The notes: generated by a model from the letters alone, not told the origin. A stretch of DNA of 64,000 bases from Bacteroidia bacterium (GCA_030432635.1 JAUIMB010000013.1:1-64000); one strand, 5' to 3'; counted from the first letter of the stretch, positions 7,580 to 17,412 are shown. Translations and numbers: made by a program.

Positions 7580-8584
7580 CTAATTACCGCTAAAGACTTT
7601 TTCATGAATTTCTTTTTGATATGCTCTTGGAGACATAGCAGTTTCTTTCTTAAAGGCATTGTAAAATGTTGAGGCTGTATTAAAACCAACGTCGTAGGCA
7701 AGGTCTTCAATTTTTTCGTTAGCAAACTCTGGTTGCGAAAGCTTTTGTTTAATAGTTTGTATTCTGAAACTATTAATAACTTCAGGGAAACTCTTTTTGT
7801 ATATTGATTTTGTGGCTTTAGATACTAAATACGTTGGTGTGTCTATTGCTTCAGAAAATTGAGCTAAAGAAATAGCTGGTTGCTTAAAAATTTGATCGTC
7901 TTCTATTGCAGTTTTTATTTTTTGCAATAAAATTGGTGATAAAGCTTTAGTATTTACTTTTTTTGTTACAACAGGAGATTGTAATGCGTAAAAGAATAAA
8001 AAATAGATTACTAAAGATGATAATCCGATGCCAATAGCATAAGCATTAATATTTTCTCCTAGTAATTGGTAAACTAGTATTGCAGCTAATACAACTAAAG
8101 CATAAAAAAGTACATTATTCCATTTTGATAATTCTGTGGCTTTTGATTTTATTATAAACCGATTTGCTATAAATCCAAGATAAGCAGCTAAACTTACGTT
8201 TGCTAATAAATACATATTGTAAGCATAAGCATTACTATTAATTAGTATAATTATAAATCCAATAATAGGAACAGCTAAATGTAAAAGGGTCGTAGGTTTT
8301 AAATTAGTAAGTTTATTGTAATTGATATTGAAATATGTTAAAGCCAATGGACCAATACATGAAAAACCAAAAAAACCTAAACCAACTCCTATAGACGATA
8401 TTTCAGGAAGCGCATAATAAAAAATAGATTTTGCAATTCTAAAAGCAATAGCAATAAATAATAACCCAAGAGACAAGTCTTTTAGTCTGTCTTCTTTTTT
8501 TATAAATAAAAAGTAGCTAGCTAAAAATCCGCAAGAAGTTACTGCAATACTTGAGAAAACAATAAGCGCTATGGATGGATTCAT
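7580..8584 (-). CDS. Membrane-anchored AraC-family transcriptional regulator
   Basis: 334 aa. Residues 1-~205 contain about seven hydrophobic segments (IALIVFSSIAVTSCGFLASYF, HLAVPIIGFIIILI, YALVVLAAILVYQLL and others), the 7TM-sensor layout common in Bacteroidota. Residues ~220-334 are an AraC HTH domain (ISLAQFSEAIDTPTYLVSKATK, IEDLAYDVGFNTASTFYNAFKK, MSPRAYQKE). It is the only minus-strand gene in the first 26 kb and diverges from the hydrolase operon at 8732, which it probably controls from the shared 147-bp gap. Confidence 0.85.
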   Translation of the reverse strand: MNPSIALIVFSSIAVTSCGFLASYFLFIKKEDRLKDLSLGLLFIAIAFRIAKSIFYYALPEISSIGVGLGFFGFSCIGPLALTYFNINYNKLTNLKPTTLLHLAVPIIGFIIILINSNAYAYNMYLLANVSLAAYLGFIANRFIIKSKATELSKWNNVLFYALVVLAAILVYQLLGENINAYAIGIGLSSLVIYFLFFYALQSPVVTKKVNTKALSPILLQKIKTAIEDDQIFKQPAISLAQFSEAIDTPTYLVSKATKSIYKKSFPEVINSFRIQTIKQKLSQPEFANEKIEDLAYDVGFNTASTFYNAFKKETAMSPRAYQKEIHEKVFSGN

Positions 8585-8731
8585 TTTTTTTTGATTTATA
8601 CAAATATAATAGCTAAAGCAGTTTCACTTTTGTTAAAATGCTCTTAAATCTATCTCCATATTTCAAGAATTAGGAGATTTTAGAGAAGACAAGAAACTAG
8701 TTTTGTGTGTATAAACAATAAAAACCATAAC

Positions 8732-9826
8732 ATGTTAAAAAAGTACTACGCGACTTCAATCTTATTATTAGTTTCAGTAATTGCCTTTGCGCAATTTCAT
8801 ACATTAAACATTCCGCAATCAAGTCCCAAAGTTCAAGAAACTCAAAAACTAGGTGTTACCAATATTACAATAGATTATAGTAGTCCTTCTGTTAGAGGAA
8901 GAGATGTCTGGAACAATTCTAATATTATTCCTCAAGAAGGAAATCCAATTGCTTGGAGAGCAGGAGCTAATATGAACACCACAATTACTTTTAGTACAGA
9001 TGTATTAATAGAAGGACAATTTTTAAAAGCAGGAAAATATGGGTTTCATGTTATTCCAAAAGGAAATACATATACCTTATTGTTTGCTCATAACAATAAT
9101 CAATGGGGAAGTTACTATTTAGATATTGATAAAGATGTGACGTTACGTGTTGAGGTTGAAGCTGATGAGTCTTCATTTTCAGAACAATTGGATTATGAAT
9201 TCTTAGAGCGCACAGAACAGTCACTAATTATTGGATTAGAATGGGAAAACAAACGTATTCCTTTTAAGGTTGAAGTAGATCTAAATGCTACTACTGTCGC
9301 AAGTTTTAGAAGTGAACTGAGAGGAATAAACACCTACCATTGGCAAGCATGGAATGATGCTGCAAATTGGTGCTTAAATCATAATACCAATTTAGAGGAA
9401 GCTTTAGAATGGGTAAATCGATCAATAAATGGTGGTTATAATGGTTTTGCAGCAGATAAAAACCTTAGAAATTTAGGAACTAAAGTAAAGCTTCTTGAAA
9501 AGCTCAATAAAAAGACTGAATTGCAAGCAACACTCAAAGAAGCTAAAGCACTTTATGCAACATCTTATGATGCCAATGAATTTGGAATTTTCTTATTGCG
9601 CAATGGTTTTTATCAAGATGCCTATGATTATAATAATACAAATTTCAAGAAATATCCAGAGGCTTGGTCTATACAGTTAAATAGAGGTTTAAGTCAATAT
9701 TTTTTAGGAAATATAAAGGCTTCAGTAAAAGATATTAAAAAAGTAAAAGAAGTTGCGCCTGAGCGATTTCATAATAGACTTAACGAAATTATTACAGAAG
9801 TAGAAACTGGTACGTATAAATTATAA
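8732..9826 (+). CDS. DUF2911 secreted protein
   Basis: 364 aa from the ATG at 8732 (MLKKYYATSILLLVSVIAFAQ signal peptide); the GTG at 8705 would put extra residues before the signal. Residues ~22-185 are DUF2911: SPKVQETQKLGVTNITIDYSSP, GRDVWN, WRAGANMNTTITFS, GQFLKAGKYGFHVIP, NNQWGSYYLD. The remainder is TPR-like helical (LEWVNRSINGGYNGF, AWSIQLNRGLSQYFLG). Molecular role unknown. First gene of an operon; the next starts 4 nt after its stop. Confidence 0.85.
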   Translation: MLKKYYATSILLLVSVIAFAQFHTLNIPQSSPKVQETQKLGVTNITIDYSSPSVRGRDVWNNSNIIPQEGNPIAWRAGANMNTTITFSTDVLIEGQFLKAGKYGFHVIPKGNTYTLLFAHNNNQWGSYYLDIDKDVTLRVEVEADESSFSEQLDYEFLERTEQSLIIGLEWENKRIPFKVEVDLNATTVASFRSELRGINTYHWQAWNDAANWCLNHNTNLEEALEWVNRSINGGYNGFAADKNLRNLGTKVKLLEKLNKKTELQATLKEAKALYATSYDANEFGIFLLRNGFYQDAYDYNNTNFKKYPEAWSIQLNRGLSQYFLGNIKASVKDIKKVKEVAPERFHNRLNEIITEVETGTYKL

Positions 9827-9830
9827 ATAA

Positions 9831-11201
9831 ATGAAGCAATTAAAATATATAATTATAGTTTTTGTTTTGCTCTTTGTTCAGCAAACTTTTGAAGCGCAAA
9901 CTCTTAAAAGGAAAGGTCTTTTAGGAATTATGATGCAAAACATGACAGATAGTATTGCAGCGCAACTTAATTCAACGGTTAAATCTGGTGTACATATTAC
10001 TACAGTCATGCCAAACACAACATTTGCAAATTTAGGAGTAAAACAAGATGATGTACTTACAAAATTGAATGGTTTATCTGTTAATACGATTCAAGATGTT
10101 TTGGCGATTACTACTGAGCTCTATGAAGGTGATTACATTGAAGCTGAATTTTATTCAAAAGATCTAAAGAAAGTCAAATCAACGGCTTTATTGGGCAGAC
10201 CAATTGAAACATTTGAAAATGGCGATGTCACTTATGGTGAAGTGATTTATAAAGACAATGTATTACGAAGCATTTTAGTAACGCCAAAGCATGTAAAAAA
10301 AGCACCAGTTGTTTACTTTTTACAAGGTTATACCTGTGGTTCTGTAGAAACGGTTTCTAATGATAATCCAATGAAGAAACTAATGAAAGATTGGGTAAAT
10401 GCAGGTTTTGCTGTATATAGAGTTGAAAAACCTGGAGTTGGCGATAGTCAAAGTAAAAAGCATTGTTCAGAAATAAGTTTTGATGAAGAACTTCAGGCTT
10501 TTAAAGAAGGTTATAAAGATTTGATGCAGCAAGAATCTATCGATTCGAGTAATATTTTCATGTTCGGCCATTCAATGGGAGGCGTAATTGCGCCACTTTT
10601 AAATGAGGTAAAAGCACCAAAAGGTATGATGGTTTACGGAACTGTTGGCAAAAACTGGTACGATTATATGGTGGACTTATACACTGTACAACCTAAACAC
10701 TTTGGGGTTTCTGATGCACAAATTAAAGAAGATAATAAGGTGAATTTAAAGTTTAATAATGACTTTTTAATAAAGAAACTTTCAGGAGAGGAAATGCTTA
10801 AAAACGATGCTTATGTAGAATTTTTTAATGCTGAAGACTTTAAAAGAAACCAATATATAGGGCGCCATTTTATGTTTTGGCAGAGTTTAGCAGAGGTTAA
10901 TATTCCTAATGCTTGGTCTAAAGTTAAAACCAACGTTTTTGCGATGCATGGCGAATTTGATATTCAGGCAATAAACCCAAAAGGTGCAAAAAAAATTGCT
11001 GAGATAGTTAATAAAAATGGAGGTAAAGCAGATTTTGTATTAATTAAAAATGCTGATCATGGTTTTGTGAATTTTAACTCTATGCAACAAAACTCAGAAA
11101 CATTAGGAAACGGAACTTATATGACTCATGCAAGAGACAATTACACTATGTTATTAGGTACTGAAAGTGTGAAATGGATGCAATCTAAAATTAAGAAATA
11201 A
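9831..11201 (+). CDS. Secreted alpha/beta hydrolase with N-terminal PDZ-like domain
   Basis: 456 aa. Signal peptide ends near FEAQ. Residues ~27-115 look like a PDZ domain (GLLGIMMQNMTDS, VHITTVMPNTTFANLGVKQDDVLTKLNG). Residues ~135-455 are an alpha/beta hydrolase: GYTCG region, FGHSMGG with the nucleophile Ser near residue 247, MHGEFDIQ as acid region and NADHGFV with the catalytic His. Likely a periplasmic peptidase or esterase; the substrate cannot be told. 4 nt after the DUF2911 gene, so co-transcribed. Confidence 0.85.
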   Translation: MKQLKYIIIVFVLLFVQQTFEAQTLKRKGLLGIMMQNMTDSIAAQLNSTVKSGVHITTVMPNTTFANLGVKQDDVLTKLNGLSVNTIQDVLAITTELYEGDYIEAEFYSKDLKKVKSTALLGRPIETFENGDVTYGEVIYKDNVLRSILVTPKHVKKAPVVYFLQGYTCGSVETVSNDNPMKKLMKDWVNAGFAVYRVEKPGVGDSQSKKHCSEISFDEELQAFKEGYKDLMQQESIDSSNIFMFGHSMGGVIAPLLNEVKAPKGMMVYGTVGKNWYDYMVDLYTVQPKHFGVSDAQIKEDNKVNLKFNNDFLIKKLSGEEMLKNDAYVEFFNAEDFKRNQYIGRHFMFWQSLAEVNIPNAWSKVKTNVFAMHGEFDIQAINPKGAKKIAEIVNKNGGKADFVLIKNADHGFVNFNSMQQNSETLGNGTYMTHARDNYTMLLGTESVKWMQSKIKK

Positions 11202-11330
11202 ATGAATGTTAAGATTTTAGTAGTGTAAGGTTTTATTCTCTTCTTGTGTTCAATCTAAGGTATAATGGATAAAGAAAAGTCATGGTTTGTCTATTCAAAG
11301 GCTAATTTTAACAAGTAGTACTATTTAATT

Positions 11331-12332
11331 ATGAAAAATAAAATAATCCATAAAATTATTGCAGCACTTTTGTTAAGTACTATTACTGTTTATTCTCAAA
11401 CCAAAGCGTATCCTGCACCAGGAAAATTGGTAGATATTGGTGGCTATAAAATTCACCTATTAACCGCGGGAGAAAAAAAGCAAGGCCCTACGGTAGTATT
11501 TTTTCATGGTGCTGGTGATATAGCATTGCATTGGAATTTAGTATTGCCCAGAATAGGAAAATTTGCCAGAGCAGTTGCTGTTGATCATGCCGGAGAAGGC
11601 TGGAGTGATCATGGTCATGGATTAGCTTTAAATCAACAAGTGTACGATACCTATCAGGCACTAAAAAAAGGAGGTTATAAAGCGCCTTATATTCTAGTTG
11701 GACATTCTTTGGGAGGCATTACTGCTAATTTGTTTGCTTCTAAATATAACGAGGAAGTTGTTGGCGTGGTTATGGTTGATGCTACACATCCTGATGTGGT
11801 ATTAAAGATTTTTAATAAAGACAGAAAAAAAATGGAGCGTAAACGTATGCGCTTAACTGCTGATCAGCCAATAAAGGAGGTTGATACTTCGCATATAACA
11901 GAACCAAAAGAAACAAAATCATTTCAAGGTAAACGAAATTTTGGTGATAAGTTAGATAAGTTTTCAGAGGAAGATAAAGGTCGTTTTAATTGGATTTATA
12001 ACGAGCGTCCTTTCACTTATGTAAAAGGACAAAGTAATACTTATGAAGCCGAAATTATGCAAGATATGTATCTAAACAAGGAAAAATATACTTTAGGAAG
12101 CATTCCGTTAATTGTTATTTCCGGAGGAAATAAAAGGATTCCTGAAGGCGATGAAAACTGGAGCTCAGCGCAATTAGTGGCTCATTCAAAAAAGTTACAA
12201 AAAGATCTTTTAAAGTTATCAACTAACAGCTCTCAAATTATTGCTCAGAAAAGTGGGCATAATGTGCATATTGATCAGCCTAAACTTGTAGCGAAAGCTA
12301 TTAAGAAATTAATAAAAGTGATAAAAAAATAA
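11331..12332 (+). CDS. Secreted alpha/beta hydrolase
   Basis: 333 aa with a signal peptide ending near VYSQ. Alpha/beta hydrolase fold: VVFFHGAGDIALHW oxyanion loop at ~55-68, VGHSLGG with Ser ~125, lid region ~160-220, and SGHNVHID with the catalytic His near 310. Resembles general esterases of the epoxide-hydrolase-like superfamily. Only 1 nt separates its stop from the start of the next gene, so they are probably translated together. A 129-nt gap without an obvious terminator precedes it. Confidence 0.85.
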   Translation: MKNKIIHKIIAALLLSTITVYSQTKAYPAPGKLVDIGGYKIHLLTAGEKKQGPTVVFFHGAGDIALHWNLVLPRIGKFARAVAVDHAGEGWSDHGHGLALNQQVYDTYQALKKGGYKAPYILVGHSLGGITANLFASKYNEEVVGVVMVDATHPDVVLKIFNKDRKKMERKRMRLTADQPIKEVDTSHITEPKETKSFQGKRNFGDKLDKFSEEDKGRFNWIYNERPFTYVKGQSNTYEAEIMQDMYLNKEKYTLGSIPLIVISGGNKRIPEGDENWSSAQLVAHSKKLQKDLLKLSTNSSQIIAQKSGHNVHIDQPKLVAKAIKKLIKVIKK

Positions 12333-12333
12333 A

Positions 12334-12816
12334 ATGAAATTAAAGATTTTAACCTTCGCTTCAATAGTAATACTGCTTTTTGGATGTTCTGAAAGTGAAG
12401 TAGATTATATAATTACGGAAGCAGATAAAAAAGAAATTGAAGCACTTAAAAAGAATATTCCATTGATACTTGCCAATGAAGGTTGGGAAGCTTATGAAAA
12501 GTTGTTTTCTAAAAATTACCAAAATTGGCACATGCTTGGAAATCAAGTGCGTCATAGAGAAGAATACCTTTCTGCTGTAAAAGCGTGGTATGATGCAGGT
12601 AATAGAGCTAATGATAGTGAAGTGCAATCAGTTGCATTCATTCCAATAGCAAAAAACAAGATCATGTACTTACACAAACAAATCGAAAAATTCGATCTAG
12701 TTGATACCGAAGATAAGGTTTCACGAGATATCCGATTTATTGGCATTTTTGTAAAAGAAGACGGAAAATGGAAAGTAGATTTTACAGCATTTATGGATGC
12801 ACCTCAAAACGATTAA
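12334..12816 (+). CDS. NTF2/SnoaL-like lipoprotein
   Basis: 160 aa. The N-terminus MKLKILTFASIVILLFGC is a lipoprotein signal with Cys18. The mature part (LKKNIPLILANEGWEAYEKLFSKNYQNWHMLG ... RDIRFIGIFVKEDGKWKVDFTAFMD) has the alternating helix and curved-sheet pattern of DUF4440/SnoaL-like NTF2 folds, ending in the typical V-K-E-D-G-K-W-K-V. No catalytic residues can be assigned. Part of the 8732-14127 operon. Confidence 0.75.
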   Translation: MKLKILTFASIVILLFGCSESEVDYIITEADKKEIEALKKNIPLILANEGWEAYEKLFSKNYQNWHMLGNQVRHREEYLSAVKAWYDAGNRANDSEVQSVAFIPIAKNKIMYLHKQIEKFDLVDTEDKVSRDIRFIGIFVKEDGKWKVDFTAFMDAPQND

Positions 12817-12840
12817 TCTAGAAACATATAGCAAATAGAA

Positions 12841-14127
12841 ATGATAAAGTATAGAATAAGAAATATAGTAGTGATACTTCTATTTGCATTTCAAATAGCA
12901 TTTTCCCAGAACACAAGTTTTGAGATGCTTAGAAAGCAATTTCTAGAGGGCTACACTGCATTAGATATTCCTAATTTACAAGTCAACTATGTACAGAACT
13001 TAATGGCTATTAAATCTGTCGAAGAGATAAACAATCAAGAAACCTTTTTTAAAGCGGTTAAGGAACAATTAGCAAGTGTAAACCCTTTAAATTTAGAAGA
13101 ATATGAGCGCTTAGATTATTATATCATGAATTATGAAGTTGAGTTAAATTTAGAGCGCATCTCTTTAGAAAAGCAATGGAATCATAACACTCAACTAAAT
13201 GATTCTAAAAGTATTTATTCTATTGAAAAAGGGAACGATTGGTATGCCTATTTGTTAAAGCGTTGGGTAAATGCTCAAGTTACACCAGAAGATATATTTC
13301 AGTTTGGATTAGAAGAAATAGAAAAAGTTAAAACCGAAATGAAGAAACTACAAGAGCTCTCAAATCTTTCCGTAGAAACCTTTAATAAGCATTTAAATGA
13401 TTCTTCTTTCTTTTATTACAATGTCAACGATGTTGAACAGGCATTTAATGATATTAAGGTTGAAGTTGCTAAAACATCAGCACGCATTTTTCCATATATA
13501 AAAGACATTTCAGATGTAGAGATTGCACAAGGTTCTAATGCTTCATTGGCACAAGTACCGGCTTATTACAATAATGGAACATTTTACTTTAACTATTTTG
13601 ATAAACCTTTTAATAAAAGGCAAATCGATTGGATTTACATTCATGAAGGAATACCTGGACATCATTACCAGATAATGGTAAATAATATTATTAAGAGAAC
13701 AGAAATTCAAAATCTATTTTGGTACTCAGGATTTGTTGAAGGTTGGGGAGCTTATGTTGAATATCTTGGAAAAGATTTAGGAGTGTATAAAACAATATAT
13801 GATGAATATGGAAAATGGGAATGGGATTTAATCAGATCTGTAAGAGTGGCTTTAGATGTAGGTATAAATTATTATGGTTGGTCTGATGACAAAGCAATTA
13901 GTTTTTGGAAAACACACATAGCAAATCTTGATGATATTGGTTGGAGAGAGATTATTCGTATGAAGCGTTGGCCAGCCCAAGTTGTTGCTTACAAATATGG
14001 AGCTCATACTTTTTTACAGTTTTTAAAAGAGGCGAAGAAACGTGATGAATTTGAATTTTTAGCGTTTCATAGTAATCTATTAAAGTATGGTGATATTCCA
14101 ATTTCAATACTATTAACAAAAGATTAG
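12841..14127 (+). CDS. DUF885 family peptidase-like secreted protein
   Basis: 428 aa with an N-terminal signal (ends AFSQ). DUF885 features: IYIHEGIPGHHYQ at ~264-276, a metal-binding HExxxGHH-type motif, followed by SGFVEGWGAYVEYLG at ~299-313 and RVALDVGINYYGWS. DUF885 proteins are predicted zinc-dependent carboxypeptidase-like enzymes. It is shorter than the ~550-600 aa usual for the family because the N-terminal half is reduced; the motifs are intact. Last gene of the hydrolase operon. Confidence 0.85.
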   Translation: MIKYRIRNIVVILLFAFQIAFSQNTSFEMLRKQFLEGYTALDIPNLQVNYVQNLMAIKSVEEINNQETFFKAVKEQLASVNPLNLEEYERLDYYIMNYEVELNLERISLEKQWNHNTQLNDSKSIYSIEKGNDWYAYLLKRWVNAQVTPEDIFQFGLEEIEKVKTEMKKLQELSNLSVETFNKHLNDSSFFYYNVNDVEQAFNDIKVEVAKTSARIFPYIKDISDVEIAQGSNASLAQVPAYYNNGTFYFNYFDKPFNKRQIDWIYIHEGIPGHHYQIMVNNIIKRTEIQNLFWYSGFVEGWGAYVEYLGKDLGVYKTIYDEYGKWEWDLIRSVRVALDVGINYYGWSDDKAISFWKTHIANLDDIGWREIIRMKRWPAQVVAYKYGAHTFLQFLKEAKKRDEFEFLAFHSNLLKYGDIPISILLTKD

Positions 14128-14354
14128 AAGGTAGTTGGTAATTTCATATTCTTATTTATACATTAAAAAAACACAGTACAACTGCGCTTAAACTTCTATT
14201 ATTAAATTTTCTATCTGTCTTCTCTCAAATTCCTGTTGTTACCAATGAAGGTTATGTATTGATGGGTGATCATGGTGACACTTACACAAAAGAATCTTTT
14301 GAATTAATAGAAAGAAGAAGAAAGCGACAAACGTACTGTTTTTAATAAAAGTGT

Positions 14355-14576
14355 GTTCGGATATAAACGATACTTTCTGGAAGAAATGGTTCTAATTATA
14401 CTGTTCAGGATTAGAAATGGATGAAGATGGAATAATTCAAGGAATATATAATAACCTTTAAACTTATTACTGTACTTGGATAGAATCTTATGGTAATAAA
14501 AAAATTACTATTGGAAATATGAGATTAGGAAAAAGGTGCTTTGAAGTGGATAGCAACAATGACTAATGAACGCTAA
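14355..14576 (+). pseudogene. Decayed C-terminal part of a homologue of the 45442 gene
   Basis: With one frameshift and two stops it reads DTFWKKWF-stop-LYCSGLEMDEDGIIQG, TYYCTWIESYGN and ALKWIATMTNER-stop. The intact 45442 protein has RYWREWFNLYGAGFGMDDNGIIQG, TYYRTWIDHFCN and EYRWVVTVSVAE at its C-terminus. The segment 14130-14354 also looks like broken coding sequence (GDTYTKESFELIE) but I could not place it. With the fragment at 7249-7560 it forms the two ends of one gene. Confidence 0.75.
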
Positions 14577-14594
14577 GCAAAGTAATAAAACTGT

Positions 14595-14771
14595 ACAGAA
14601 CAACGTTTATGGTTAATTGCTTATTTGGTAAAGAAAAGGGGAAAAACCTTACATTAAATTCACTATATTTAAAACACGGAAAGTAGTGTTGAAAAGCGCA
14701 TATTTTCCTTGGAAGAACAGCCGCACACATGCGCTGTCATTCCGCAACAAACCATACACAACATGTTGTAA
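14595..14771 (+). repeat. attC-like site H (type II, 177 bp)
   Basis: Inverse core ACAGAAC (14595-14601), left arm AACGTTTATGGTTAATTGC, central TTCACTATATTTAAAACACGG and GC-rich hairpin, right arm ACCATACACAAC and core GTTGTAA (14765-14771). Its inverse core loosely complements the cassette start at 7160 (TTGTGCA), which fits the split-cassette reading. Confidence 0.8.
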
Positions 14772-14829
14772 GTAATTTTATTAAAACAATCCGAATTCAA
14801 CAACATAACACATATTTAATGTAAAAACT

Positions 14830-16545
14830 ATGAAAAAAATACTACCCTTAATTTTAATCTTATTCTCAATCTTTTGTTACTCTTCTGAAATTAATGGAAG
14901 CGTATTTCTAGACAACACTTCTGACCATAGCGGTATTTTAATAAAATTCAATCCTGTTTCTCCAAGTGCTGTCTATACTGAAGGTGTTTCTGATTCAAAT
15001 GGGTTATATAACATAACAGTAATTAATGGTGTATATAATATAACATTTGAAAAATCTGGTTATCAAACCTATACGATATCTGAAGAGTTAATTAGTGCTG
15101 ACGATACTTTAATTAATGTTACCTTAAATTCAAATACTGCTGTAAATGTATCTGGAATTGTTTCAGGAAATTGGACAAACGATAGTACTTATATTGTAGA
15201 TGGAGATATAATAGTACAATCTGGGCAAACATTAAACATTGAAGCAGGAACTGAAATAAAATTTAACGGATATTATTCTTTAATTGTAAATGGTACTTTA
15301 ACTGCGATTGGTACTGAAAATAATAATATCATTTTCACGTCTGTTAGTTCAACTCCATCGAATAACGATTGGAATCAAATAATATTTAACCCAAATTCTA
15401 CCTCCTCAGAAATTAATTACTGTATTATCGAGTATGGCCACCTAGCAGATTTTGGAGACACTGGGTTTATTGAAATAAATGGCGAAGTTGCAATTATCAA
15501 TTCTAAAATTAGATATTCTAATGGACCTGGAATAAAAGTAGCTTTGAATTATACTGGAGATGTGTTAATTGATAATTGTGAAATAAGTAATTGTACTTAT
15601 GGTATTTACAATAGTGGAATTGGAGAAATCCTTATAACAAATAATAGAATTTTTGATATAAATTCAATAGGTATTTATGAAAACATTTATGATTCTCAAA
15701 CAATTATTAGAAAAAACGTTATATATAATTGTCCTTATTCTGGAGTAGTCTGCCATACTGATATTACAATCGAAAGAAATATTCTTTTTAATAATGGACA
15801 AGGAAATCCATATGGAGCAGGTGTATTCGTAGGAGATGGCACACCAATTATAGCAAATAATACAATGTTTTCTAACAAAAATGGAGTAGGGATTTATGAT
15901 AACGATTTTTATAATCCACAACCAATAATAAATTCCAATATTATTATTAACAGCAGTGATTACGGAATAATTTCTCAAGGCGAATTTCAACCATCTTTAG
16001 TGGCATATAATTTATTCAACAATAATACCAATGGAGTTGGAAACAATTTACCAACTGGTGTTGGAACAGTAATAACCACCAATACCAATGGAACAGATTC
16101 AGATGCCTATTATAATATTTTTTCTTCTTCTCAACTTATTTCAACGAATCCTATTGATTCAGATTTTTGTGAATTAAGCCCTACTTCAAATGCTATTAAT
16201 GCTGGAGATCCAAGCATCACAAATGTTTACAACTCTACAATAATAGATATTGGTGCAAAAGAAAGTTCAGAAGCCTTATCCATTTACGAGTTTTCAAACA
16301 ATGACTTTATTGCTTACCCAAACCCAATAGTAAACCAAATCCAAGTTCAAGCAAAAAACTCTCAACTATTTGATAAAATAATAATATATAATTTAAAAGG
16401 TCAGATTATAGAGGAATACGATTTAGAAAATTTAAGTAATGAGCATACTATAGAAAACTTGAACAATTTAAAATCTGGAGTTTACATTATGAACATTTAC
16501 AATAACCTTGAAAGGATTCATGAAATTAAATTATTGAAAAAATAA
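14830..16545 (+). CDS. T9SS-exported right-handed beta-helix protein
   Basis: 571 aa. Signal peptide to about residue 19. Residues ~22-100 are a carboxypeptidase-regulatory-like Ig domain (NGSVFLDNTSDHSGILIKF, YNITFEKSGYQTY). Residues ~110-450 are right-handed parallel beta-helix repeats rich in N and I (IEINGEVAIINSKIRYSNG, ILITNNRIFDI, PIIANNTMFSNKNGVG). Residues ~485-571 are a T9SS type A C-terminal sorting domain (IYEFSNNDFIAYPNPIVNQ, LKSGVYIMNIY), so the protein crosses the outer membrane. Such helices often bind or cleave polysaccharides, but no catalytic set is evident. Cassette ends are complementary at 10 of 12 positions (14766; up to 16557). Confidence 0.88.
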   Translation: MKKILPLILILFSIFCYSSEINGSVFLDNTSDHSGILIKFNPVSPSAVYTEGVSDSNGLYNITVINGVYNITFEKSGYQTYTISEELISADDTLINVTLNSNTAVNVSGIVSGNWTNDSTYIVDGDIIVQSGQTLNIEAGTEIKFNGYYSLIVNGTLTAIGTENNNIIFTSVSSTPSNNDWNQIIFNPNSTSSEINYCIIEYGHLADFGDTGFIEINGEVAIINSKIRYSNGPGIKVALNYTGDVLIDNCEISNCTYGIYNSGIGEILITNNRIFDINSIGIYENIYDSQTIIRKNVIYNCPYSGVVCHTDITIERNILFNNGQGNPYGAGVFVGDGTPIIANNTMFSNKNGVGIYDNDFYNPQPIINSNIIINSSDYGIISQGEFQPSLVAYNLFNNNTNGVGNNLPTGVGTVITTNTNGTDSDAYYNIFSSSQLISTNPIDSDFCELSPTSNAINAGDPSITNVYNSTIIDIGAKESSEALSIYEFSNNDFIAYPNPIVNQIQVQAKNSQLFDKIIIYNLKGQIIEEYDLENLSNEHTIENLNNLKSGVYIMNIYNNLERIHEIKLLKK

Positions 16546-16551
16546 AACTGC

Positions 16552-16680
16552 TTACAACAACATGTATAGTTCATAGTCTTTAAAAAAGGCGCGCTGATTT
16601 CTAGCGAAATCCTGCCTCTCTTCCCTCCTTTTTAACTAACTTAGTCTGAAACGATACAAACCATACACAACACGTTATAT
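16552..16680 (+). repeat. attC-like site I (type I)
   Basis: Inverse core TTACAAC (16552-16558), left arm AACATGTATAGTTCATAG, central hairpin GCTGATTTC/GAAATCCTGC, right arm AACCATACACAACAC, core GTTATAT (16674-16680). Confidence 0.82.
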
Positions 16681-16692
16681 AAAATATAATCT

Positions 16693-17370
16693 ATGAAATA
16701 TATCTTAATCTTATTCTTTGTACCCATTTTTAGTAATGCTCAAGAAGCTGAATTCGAAAAACCAGATTTTTCTAAAATCGCTGAAAACATTAAAGAAGAA
16801 GGCAACTTCTTTTATGATTCTTTAATGGAAAGATACAGAAATGGAGACAGTACATTGACGATTAAAGAAAAAAGACATCTATACTATGGATTTTCCTTCC
16901 AGAAAAACTATTCTCCTTATGGCAGATCAAAATTCACAGACAGCATTAGGGTACTGACTAAAAAAAATGAATTAATAGATACCGAACTAAACACACTAGT
17001 CCGATTTGCGGATTCTGTGTTAATCACTAGACCATTTGACACAGATGCTATCAGTGTTCAATTATACGCTTTTGAACAATTAGAAGACAAAGAAAATTTC
17101 AATAAAAAGATTGCTCAATATAGAATGATTTTTGATGCGCTTTTCAGCACTGGAGATGGAACAACAAAGGAAAACGCTATTCATGTACTGTATACAAGTC
17201 ATGAATATGAGATACTTAAAATCTATGGATATCAATATATGTCTCAAACATTAATAGGCAGCTATGACTACTTGAAAGTTAGAGATAATGATGAAGGATA
17301 TGAAGGCTTTTATTTTGAAATAAGTTCGCTCTTTAACTCTATGGCAAAAATGTTTGATAAAGATGATTAA
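16693..17370 (+). CDS. DUF4919 secreted protein
   Basis: 225 aa with a signal peptide (ends FSNAQ). The body fits DUF4919, a Bacteroidota family: PDFSKIAENI, FYDSLMERYRNGDSTLTIKEKRHLYYGF, FQKNYSPYG, then SAL-type ending FSTGDGTTKENAIHVLYTSHEYEILKIYGY and FYFEISSLFN. Function unknown. ATG is 12 nt after the attC core. Right after its stop only the end of an attC site remains (17371-17391), so this gene and the next now form one unit. Confidence 0.82.
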   Translation: MKYILILFFVPIFSNAQEAEFEKPDFSKIAENIKEEGNFFYDSLMERYRNGDSTLTIKEKRHLYYGFSFQKNYSPYGRSKFTDSIRVLTKKNELIDTELNTLVRFADSVLITRPFDTDAISVQLYAFEQLEDKENFNKKIAQYRMIFDALFSTGDGTTKENAIHVLYTSHEYEILKIYGYQYMSQTLIGSYDYLKVRDNDEGYEGFYFEISSLFNSMAKMFDKDD

Positions 17371-17391
17371 ACATTACACAACACGTTGACA
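17371..17391 (+). repeat. attC remnant J (right end only)
   Basis: TTACACAACAC followed by core GTTGACA (17385-17391) directly after the DUF4919 stop codon. About 110 bp of a normal site is missing. The next cassette starts TTGACAAAC, and its end at site K reads GTTAGACAA, complementary at 7 of 9 positions, which supports this as a true boundary. Confidence 0.55.
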
Positions 17392-17412
17392 AACATTAAT
17401 TAATCTGAATTT

